The position numbers and the translations under genes are program-made. From Axinella damicornis (taxonomy: Eukaryota > Porifera > Demospongiae > Axinellida > Axinellidae), in NCBI GenBank assembly GCA_963931865.1, contig OZ007507.1:4957148-5021147 (forward strand): 64,000 nucleotides of DNA, given 5' to 3'. Numbering within the stretch: the stretch's first letter is position 1; every line of letters starts with the position of its first letter. Under the pieces are notes generated by a model, which did no database searches, was not told the origin of the DNA, and saw only the letters and a list, made by a program, of their open reading frames with translations. Shown piece after piece: positions 55,901 through 64,000 of the stretch.

Positions 55901-58290
55901 TTGAGAACGTGGAGAAGGATCCTGGAGATTTAATTTGTGTCACGGTGAGTTGACATGCTAGCATTCCAGAAACTTGTTCCTCTCCCATCACCTACAGCCG
56001 GTGCCTTCGTATCTCCCAGTGTCAGCAAGGGGTGCAGTTTCTACTTGGAGTACGTGCTGAAGGATCCTTGAGATTTAACTTGTTTCACGGTGAGTTGACA
56101 TGCTAGCATTCTAGAAACTTGTTCCTCTCCCATCACCTACAGCCGGCGCCTTCGTATCTCCTTTTGCCTATATCCCAGTGTCAGCAAGGGGTGTGGTTTC
56201 TACTTGGAGAACGTGGAGAAGGATCCTGGAGATTTAACTTGTGTCACGGTGAGTTGACATGCTAGCATTCCAGAAACTTGTTCCTCTCCCATCACCTACA
56301 GTCGGCGCCTTCATATTTCCTTTTGGCCTATCTGCTAGTTTCAGCGAAGGGTGCAGTTTCTACTTGGAGTATGTGGAGGAGGAGCCTGGAGATTAAACTT
56401 TTGCTACGGTGAGTTGACATACCAGCCATCCAGAAACCTGTTCCTCTCCCATCACCTACAGCCGGCGCCTTCGTATCTCCTTTTGCCTATATCCCAATGT
56501 CAGCAAGAGGTGCGGTTTCTACTTGGAGAACGTGGAGAAGGATCCTGGAGATTTAACTTGTGTCACGGTGGGTTGACATGCTAGCATATTCCAGAAACTT
56601 GTTCCTCTCCCATCACCTACAGTCGGCGCCTTCATATTTCCTTTTGGCCTATCTGCTAGTTTTAGCGAAGGGTGCAGTTTCTACTTGGAGTATGTGGAGG
56701 AGGAGCCTGGAGATTAAACTTGTGCTACGGTGAGGTGACATACCAGCCATCCAGAACCCTGTTCCTTTCCCATCACCTACAGCCGGAGCCTTCGTATCTC
56801 CTTTGGCCTATCTCCCAGTGTCAGCAAGGGGTGCGGTTTCTACTTGGAGAACGTGGAGAAGGATCCTGGAGATTTAACTTGTGTCACGGTGAGTTGAAAA
56901 GCTAGCATTCCAGAAACTTGTTCCTCTCCCATCACCTACAGTCGGCGTCTTCATATTTCCTTTTGGCCTATCTGCTAGTTTCAGCGAAGGGTGCAGTTTC
57001 TACTTGGAGTATGTGGAGGAGGAGCCTGGAGATTAAATTTGTGGTGCGGTGAGTTGACATACCAGCCATCCAGAAACCTGTTCCTCGCTCATCACCTACA
57101 GCCGGCGCCTTCGTATCTCCTTGGCCTATCTCCCAGTGTCCGCAAGGGTTGCGGTTTCTACTTGTAGTACGTGGAGAAGGATCTTGGGGATTTAACTTGT
57201 GCCACGGTGAGTTGACATCTAGCATTCCAGAAACTTGTTCCTCTCCCATCACCTACAGCCGGCGCCTTCATATTTCCTTTTGGCCTATCTGCTAGTTTTA
57301 GCGAGGGGTGCAGTTTCTACTTGGAGTATGTGGAAGAGGAGCCTGGAGATTAAACTTGTGCTACGGTGAGTTGACATACCAGCCATCCAGAAACCTGTTC
57401 CTCTCCCATCACCTACAGCCGGTGCCTTCATATCTCCCAGTGTCAGCAAGGGGTGCAGTTTCTACTTGGAGTACGTGCGGAAGGATCCTGGAGATTTAAC
57501 TTGTGCCACGGTGAGTTGACATGCTAGCATTCTAGAAACTTGTTCCTCTCCCATCACCTACAGCCGGCGCCTTCGTATCTCCTTTTGCCTATATCCCTGT
57601 GTCAGCAAGGGGTGCGGTTTCTACTTGGAGTATGTGGAGAAGGATCCTGGAGATTTAAGTTGTGCCACTGTGAGTTGACATGCTAGCATTCCAGAAACTT
57701 GTTCCTATCCCATCACCTACAGCCAGCGCCTTCCTATCTCCTTTGGCCTATCTCCCAGTGTCAGCAAGGGGTGCGGTTTCTACTTGGAGAACGTGGAAAA
57801 GGATCCTGGAGATTTAACTTGTGCCACGGTGAGTTGACAGGCTAGCCTTGCAGCAACGTGTTCATCCTCCCGTTATGTGCTGCCTCTGCCTCCTTTTGGC
57901 CTATCTCCTGGAGTACATGGCCTATCTCCTGGAGTACATGGCCTATCTCTGCCACTCACCTTGGCAGAAATTGAATCTCCAGGCTAGCCTGGAGATTTAA
58001 TTTCTGCCATGGTGAGTGGAAAAACTATCCTTAGCTTGCAGAAAGATGTTCCTCCTCCTGTTATTAGCAGTTAGCGCCTCCTGTTGGCCTATCCTCCAGT
58101 TTCAGAAAGGGATACAGTTTCTACATGGAGTACGTGGAGAAGGAGCCTGGAGATTATACTTGTGCCACGGTGAGTGGACATGGTAGCCTTCCACAAACCA
58201 TTTCCTCTCCCATTGCCTACAGCCATTGCCTACAGCCATTGCCTTCCTATCTCCTTTGGCCGATTTCCCAGTTTCAGCAGTTTCTACTTC
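52980..58290 (+). repeat. satellite-like array of about 160-bp units in 318-319-bp dimers, with splice-site motifs
   Basis: About 33 tandem units. Each has an exon-like part beginning ccggcgccttcgtatctcct and ending acttgtgccacg, then a GTGAGT donor, a 53-nt intron-like part (ttgacatgctagcattccag, cttgttcctctcccatc) and an acceptor cacctacag. Two unit types alternate: A has cctggagattaaacttgtg and accagccatcc; B has cctggagatttaacttgtg and gctagcattcc. The start of successive A units repeats at 53658, 53977, 54296, 54614, 54932 and 55250, giving a 318-319-bp higher-order period. The last units (57850-58290) are degenerate. Coding use is unproven, since unit length varies by 1-2 nt. Confidence 0.85.
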
Positions 58291-58478
58291 CAAAGCGATG
58301 AAGAGAATGTGAGCAGAAAGTATAATAGCTACCTTATATACAATGGCTTACTTCAAAAAAAAAAACACAAAAATAATATAGCTATACATAAACTACGACA
58401 GGGAAAACACAATATACAATAACCTCATGTACACAGTGTAGCTACAATGCAAAGTTAACTAGCAAGCACTACAAAATC

Positions 58479-59083
58479 TTAACCCTTTAAGCCCCATTGA
58501 CGTCTATAGACGTCATTTAGACCCTATGCACTTGTAGGGCTTCTCGTCAAGAGACCAAAAAGGCTTCAGAGGGCCTAGGGACGACTTTGAGGGATGAACT
58601 CAAAAATTGGGTCAGATTTCGGCGCGCATCCCCCATTAAACATACAAGCGGGGGGGGGGGGGGGGGGGGTATCGAAAGGGGGGGCTGCCTTCGCCTGTTG
58701 TGGGCGTTTTGTGATTTTAATGAGATTCATTGACCCGAGCATTTTTGATTCTAATGATATTCATGCACCCCACCCAGGGCCTCAAGAAAACATGCAAATT
58801 GGTGGTGTAAGGTGTGCCATCAGTCAGATCTGGTCCAAGTTTAGGGAAATGCTGGGCGAAAATCCGGCTGACATCCACCTTTGACCTCCGATTGCTGGGC
58901 TTGTGGGGTCATGAATATCATTAATGGTATTGCCAGAGGGGTCTCTCCATGTGTGTGGGCCCCACCAAGTTTGGCCGCTGAGGAGCGAATGCTGCGGGAG
59001 AGGAGTGCCTACGAAAGTGGTGTGCGCTGAATGCATGAAAATGTGTTGTCTTGGTGGGAAGAATTCGGTGGTTAAAGGGTTAA
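58479..59083. mobile_element. piggyBac-like MITE
   Basis: TTAA stands at both ends (58479-58482, 59080-59083), and the inner ends are CCCTTTAAGCC and TTAAAGGG. A subterminal gacgtctatagacgtc palindrome lies at 58500-58515. A TTAA target and CCCTTT-type ends are typical of piggyBac elements. The interior carries a 20-nt poly-G run (58650-58669) and no transposase. Confidence 0.7.
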
Positions 59084-60240
59084 ACAAGTGCATCAAGAAG
59101 TGACCGGTATCAGTTTCTCACTTGGTGTGTAAGTGTATGAGCCCATCTCAACCATAACTGCTAGGTTCCTACACCTGTCAGACATCCTGATGGCTTGAAC
59201 CGACTGAGAATTTGGCCAGAATCAATAAGGTAACCAGCTAGCTACTCTCAGCAGCTCAGAAACTGTGGGCTGTTATTTAAGGCTCTCTAGCTATACGTCC
59301 AGCTACACTTATAACAAACAACACTTAGCTATGTATTTTCTGTTGTTTGAACGTATATAGCTATGTGAATTAGACGGAAAATAAGCTATCATTGTTTGGT
59401 TGATCATGCATACTAGAGTGCATGAGCGGGAGTCTTGGGTAAGCTGGCGGGAGATTTGGCATCTCTCTTGGCATAGCAGCTGCCATGGGTATTATTATTA
59501 GCTAATCTCATCCAGGAGTACCTAAAATTTAATGATGAGTAAAAAGCATCATCTGTCCTGCATGCCTGTAGTGTGAGCTCGCTGAAGTTGAGTAGTATTG
59601 TACTAGCTATAGCTATCTGCCAGTGAGTGGGAGTAGCACCATCACAGCTGAAGTCATCTAATCTTCCCTCCATCTCACGCATGCAGTGCAGTTTACACAT
59701 CATCCAGCCTAAATTATGGACTAGTATACATGATGTCCAAAAAGCTACTAGTTTTCCACTTAGGCTATAGTTAGCTGTAGTATGGGTCACTTGCCCAGCT
59801 GGGTTAGTAGTCTAATCAGTATAACAAGCTCTTTTGTTGTGAAAATGTCTTGATTTGCCTCCCCCCATTCAACAAATCAAGCTCCCAAGTATCTTCAGAC
59901 ATTGCATGGTTGCATGAGGGTGGTAAACCCCATGAAAGTCTCCACAACCTCCAGCAGTGCCATACATCAGGCACTGACTATTCTGACCTCACTAGCTCAT
60001 GATCACACTCAGCAACTTTTGACTTCAACTACCTTTCTTGATAAAGCAAGTTGTCAATGAGTGGTTTAAATTGCACACAGCTTGCTCATACTCACATTGC
60101 ACCCCAGGACACCCTTCACCTAGTTGGCTATTATTGTCAAGTACTTCCTGTTGACATAGCTCAAGAGATTGTATATTCATTACAGAAGATTGTTTGCTCA
60201 ACTATATTCACGAGTCAAAACTTCCCGTTTCCTCTTAGTC
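59084..60240. other. unassigned region
   Basis: A minus-strand open frame at 59413-59790 (125 codons) has no recognisable domain or splice support. The remainder shows nothing I can identify. Confidence 0.35.
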
Positions 60241-60345
60241 ACATTGAAACATTGGCAGAGGGACTTCTCCTTGATGACATATCTTGTACCCGGCCCAGTA
60301 CGAGGAAGTGAGTCCAGACTTATTGACTGCAGATATGTGTGAAAC
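60240..60345 (+). pseudogene. SRCR second-half relic
   Basis: EGLLLDDISCT is followed by a 12-16-nt insertion and then, in a shifted frame, GSESRLIDCRY. This corresponds to the (I/P)LLDDxxCxGxExRLxDC core of SRCR second-half exons. A stop follows after two codons, and neither acceptor nor donor is convincing. Confidence 0.6.
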
Positions 60346-60348
60346 AAT

Positions 60349-60440
60349 TCCATTTATGGTTCTGAAACACATCACAGTTCTGTAACATTGAATGTTACAG
60401 TACTGTAATGTGTTTCAGAACCATGAATGGTGCTTGATAG
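60349..60440. repeat. hairpin repeat
   Basis: ccatttatggttctgaaacac and tgttacagtactgtaatgtg pair with atgtgtttcagaaccatgaa and the intervening ctgtaacattgaatgttacag. A stem of about 35 bp is interrupted by small bulges. It lies directly after the SRCR relic. Confidence 0.65.
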
Positions 60441-62061
60441 AAATTTCCTTTTACCTTTTGGATAAAAACCTGGTAGCTAGCTAAGCTTCTAAAGAGACAC
60501 TGCCTTGTTTAGTATACAGCCAGTTGTATACTACTAAAAATAGTCCTGTCGCTGCATCCGCTACTATAGAGACACATTATGTAAGGTGTAAAATTTAATG
60601 TGCTCATATTTGATTAATAACATGCACAGTGACTGACATGTGTGCAATTAAGAATTTAAGTTCATGTATTGACGGCCAAACAAACACACAGTACACACCC
60701 ACATATGCACACCGTCCAATGCTGCACTCAGCTCCTCCGTTGCATAACTGTATGGGTTAAAACACTTTCAGTAAGAGTAACCGTAAGTCGTATCTGTTCA
60801 GTTTTAAGCTGCTTAACAAGCTGCAGGTAATATCAAGTTCTGCAAATTCCACTACAAAGTCTTGTGTACAACATCAAGGATGTGACTAAAATGTGCCTGA
60901 TCCTCCCCTCAATTTTACTGTCTGTGATCCATAATGTAGAGCCTATCTAGTCTGAGGCTACAGTAGCCGTATAAATATAACTGCTGGAAATAGTATTATT
61001 GCCAACTGAGTTGTGACTGCGGGCTGATTGTGCCACCATAGCTAGCATGCAGTCATCCAATCTTCGCTCTGTCCTAGTGCACTTCATATGCAGCTACTCA
61101 GTGGACTACATCCATAGCCAGAGTGGGCTCTTTGACGCGGGCAGAAGCATCTGCAGACAGACACAGGGTGATTCTGATGAAAGTTGCTGCTATGCATGGC
61201 CCTCATTACCAGCTGCGGTAAAATGAGCGAGTTTATCTACATGAGCTATTCTATGCCTTCCTGCAGTGATAGAATGACTTTAATTCTAGATGTATATAAC
61301 AGTGGTTGCCATGGAGACCTGGTGTAAAACATGGGTTTCCATGGAAACATTTGATCTCTGTAGCCAGACATTATTGATAATTTGTTACGCTATTAAAGGA
61401 TCTTGTTTTATTAGAGTTAGCTACCATGGAGGCCACTGTTCATGTAGCACCCCAATTTTTAAAGTGTGATGAGACTTCTAGCTTGTGCAAAAGTGTGAAC
61501 CAATTTACAATCATAGTACATGCAGAGCAGTGTATGTATACTAATACCGTTTGTTTATAGCTACCTAGCTGAAAGTTTGTAGCGAAGCCAGTTTACTATA
61601 TAGCGAGACTCTTATGATAACCCTGTGGTGCAGGAAGTGAAAACCTCAAACAGATGTCTCCAGTAATTTAAGATATCAGGTTGTAATCCTGCAACACTTT
61701 CTATCCTGATTTGGATGCTAAGCGGCAAGGGATGGGATGATGCACAAGTATTAGGTCATGAAGCCAGTGAACCAGACTTAAATCATGATACCAAGATTTA
61801 GAAAACACCATTGTATGGAATAGTATAGAGGCCTTGGCAAGCCATGCTCAAATATTGTCATATGCTTCCACGCTGCTAGTATACGCTTGAGCATAATTTG
61901 CTAAGTCCTAATAGTGCATGCATTTAGATTCTCTCCGATCTTACTTATTAATCCAGAGACACAGTCCCTGAATACCTTGTGGTCAAATATTAGTGGTAGC
62001 TATATAGCAACACAGCCATGATTGAGTTCTGCCATTAATGTGTGCACCCATACAGCAGCAT

Positions 62062-62102
<41 letters not shown>

Positions 62103-62488
62103 AACTGGTTCCATAATGACACGGAATTGGAGTATATGAAATTGAGTGCATGTGTGAGGGGAGCAAAAGCTAGTTGGGAGGCATGACCAGGCATTCATGT
62201 ATTTGTAAACCATGGTAAGCTTTACTGCTCTTCTCTGTTTCAGTCATGCACACATGGTACACTGTAGCATTAGTATTGCTATTATAACACATTGCCCCAG
62301 GTCTCATACTCTCATTTCCATGGACGATTATCCTGGATACAGTATATTTTGTGCAAACAACATTCATGCTTGAGGTTTATTCTTGGAAACATGATATTAC
62401 GTCACAGAAGTTTCGCAATGCTGTACGCGCATATAATAGTTGTGCGAAACGTATACTTTGCAATTGGTTGCTCGAAGCAAACACGACC
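60441..62488. other. region upstream of the EMI-EGF gene
   Basis: No coding exon is supported. A (GA)n microsatellite is at about 62068-62102. The last few hundred bases presumably contain the promoter of the gene starting at 62489. Confidence 0.4.
62068..62102 (+). repeat. GA dinucleotide microsatellite
   Basis: An uninterrupted run of ga of about 34 nt. Confidence 0.9.
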
Positions 62489-64000
62489 ATGGCTACTGCT
62501 AAGCTAATCCTAGTCATTTTGATCGTCGCTCTGTTTGTCGTGCTTCAGACCTGCCAAGCACAGCCAGGGTACGTATCATAAAATTTGTAGCCATAATGAA
62601 TGAATGAATGAAATATTTTATTATATGCATCCACTAGCTATAGACTGAGTATGAAGATTAACGCTGCATGCTTCGGATATATGCAGGGTGTGCTACAGAA
62701 GGCTCAGCAGGTCGCAGGCCTACACGAGTCACACTCGAAGGAGTTCTGAGACATGTACCAGAAGTTGGTGGCGAAGGAGATGCAGGTACGCATGCAGACT
62801 ACAATTATTTTGTCCAAGCAGAATTGATTGTAAATCGATGTCTTCTTCGCGCGCACGGCATGCAGCACAAGATACCACTCCGTGACTGTGACCCGCTACC
62901 GCACAGTGTACTATTCCCAGTTTGGCTGTTGCACTTTGTATGGATCGTGTGGACACCAGAGATGTTGCCGTAAGCCTTAAAGCCTAATTATTCATGTAAA
63001 TGTTATACGGTGCACATGCAGTCATACGCCAGAGCAAAAAGAGAAAAAAAGGTAGAAAAAGTAAAACCCTGGTAGTAGTACCTCACCGCATGCAAAAAGT
63101 GTTAGATTACACATTCAGGTTGCAGATTGCATGCAAAATGACTTCTGCGTATCCACTTAGCTAGACAATTATTTTATTTTACCAATAAAAATTATTCAAT
63201 CAGAAGTGAATGTATGCATGCACAAATTCAAGACATTGCTCGTAGCTATAGGTGCCTTCGATGATTGCGCAGTGATATGATATCGCTGTTGACCTCACGC
63301 ACTTAGCTAGAGGTACGCGCACAGCTTCAAAGTCATTACGATTTTAGGGGGCGCCGCGGGCATGTGTAGAAACCGGCCTCGGATCAGCAAACAAATGCGT
63401 GCCAGAGCTAGAATAATTATTGTTAACCCTATGCCAGCCAAATTCTGTGGATAAAACCTTACTACTGTAACAATGTACATGTAGAAAGAGAGGCATCAAT
63501 TAAAACTTGTACATTGACTTATACATGTACATGTCCCAGAATGCAGTAGATGGTTTCTAAAATCAATGCAAATTACTAGAAAGGGTAGATATAATCATGA
63601 AATATAATTGCATGAATGAGCACATTTGATACTTTACAATGCATCTTGCATTTTGTGCATTGATGCATAAAATGCACTCAGGGTTGTGTATTATATAGCT
63701 GTATGATGTTATATGCCTTCTCTACTATATACAGCTGTTTGCAGCAGCCCAACCTGTCAGTCATGGGAGGTATGCAATTTTCCAAACTCCTGCCAGTGTC
63801 CCACTGGTTATACCGGGTACAGGTGTCGAACACGTAAGTTATGCATCTTGTATAGTGTCTCATCATGCGTGCATGCATGCATGCAGTATTGCCAAACACC
63901 CAGTATAATTATGTGGGTTTTTGCTTCCATGTAATAGCTGTTTGCCCAGGTTGTGACAGCAATCACACATGTACAGCACCAAATACCTGTGTGTGTCCCA
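62489..64000 (+). CDS. 5' part of an EMI-EGF surface or secreted protein (partial at window edge)
   Basis: Exons: 62489-62568, 62687-62785, 62866-62969, 63735-63833 and 63938 to the edge. Exon 1 encodes the signal peptide MATAKLILVILIVALFVVLQ followed by TCQAQP; gene P has LQTCQAQQ at the same place and the same GG|GTACGT donor in phase 2. Exons 2-3 encode an EMI-like domain (SETCTRSWWRRRC, RYRTVYYSQFGCC). Exons 4-5 encode EGF-like modules (VCSSPTCQSWEVC, CQCPTGYTGYRC; then VCPGCDSNHTC). Phases are 2, 2, 1, 1. The rest, including any membrane span, lies beyond the window. EMI-EGF proteins elsewhere include MEGF10/Draper-type phagocytic receptors, but the family cannot be fixed from this part. 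Confidence 0.8.

Noticed and set aside
59413..59790. 125-codon minus-strand open frame
   Set aside because: No recognisable domain, no splice or codon evidence, and it lies among repeats.

Overview
The window reads as nuclear DNA of an invertebrate animal, most probably a demosponge. The basis is short phase-1 introns with GT-AG ends, group A-type SRCR domains split over two exons, long SRCR/fibronectin-III (FN3) receptors of the sponge kind, and many foldback MITEs and microsatellites. The sponge assignment is an inference from gene content.

Layout. (1) 1-7.9 kb: a minus-strand gene for a small single-SRCR receptor with an ITIM-like tail (3251-5405). Its 5' end is tandemly repeated at the left edge (1-243). 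A C-terminal fragment of a CPAP/CENPJ-type centriolar protein lies between the copies (2488-2879). (2) 7.9-42.6 kb: two large paralogous receptors in head-to-head orientation. Gene M (minus, 26251 to 7912, 33 exons, 2,597 residues) has a signal peptide, 7 SRCR, 15 FN3, a juxtamembrane domain, a membrane span and a tyrosine-rich tail. Gene P (plus, 26434 to 42608, 39 exons, 2,897 residues) has a signal peptide, EMI, 8 SRCR, 17 FN3, the same juxtamembrane/TM module and an unrelated tail with NPF/DPF endocytic motifs. Only 182 bp separate the two start codons. With the splice sites given here, every exon keeps frame and both models end in a single stop codon. (3) 42.6-51.6 kb: repeats, LINE fragments and a broken NAAA/acid-ceramidase-like gene with a transposon inserted beside the catalytic cysteine codon. 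(4) 51.6-58.3 kb: a long foldback element, then an approximately 5.3 kb array of roughly 160-bp units, each carrying a splice-donor-like and an acceptor-like sequence. (5) 58.5-62.4 kb: a piggyBac-like MITE and an SRCR relic in mostly unassigned DNA. (6) 62489 to the right edge: the start of a third receptor whose signal peptide and EMI exons match gene P but which continues into EGF-like repeats.

Taken together this is a cluster of cell-surface receptors. Gene M and the small SRCR gene carry phosphotyrosine-type signalling motifs, while gene P carries sorting motifs. The shared ectodomains, different tails, local gene conversion and exon gain or loss resemble immune or self-recognition receptor families elsewhere. 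That role is a hypothesis and is not shown by the sequence.
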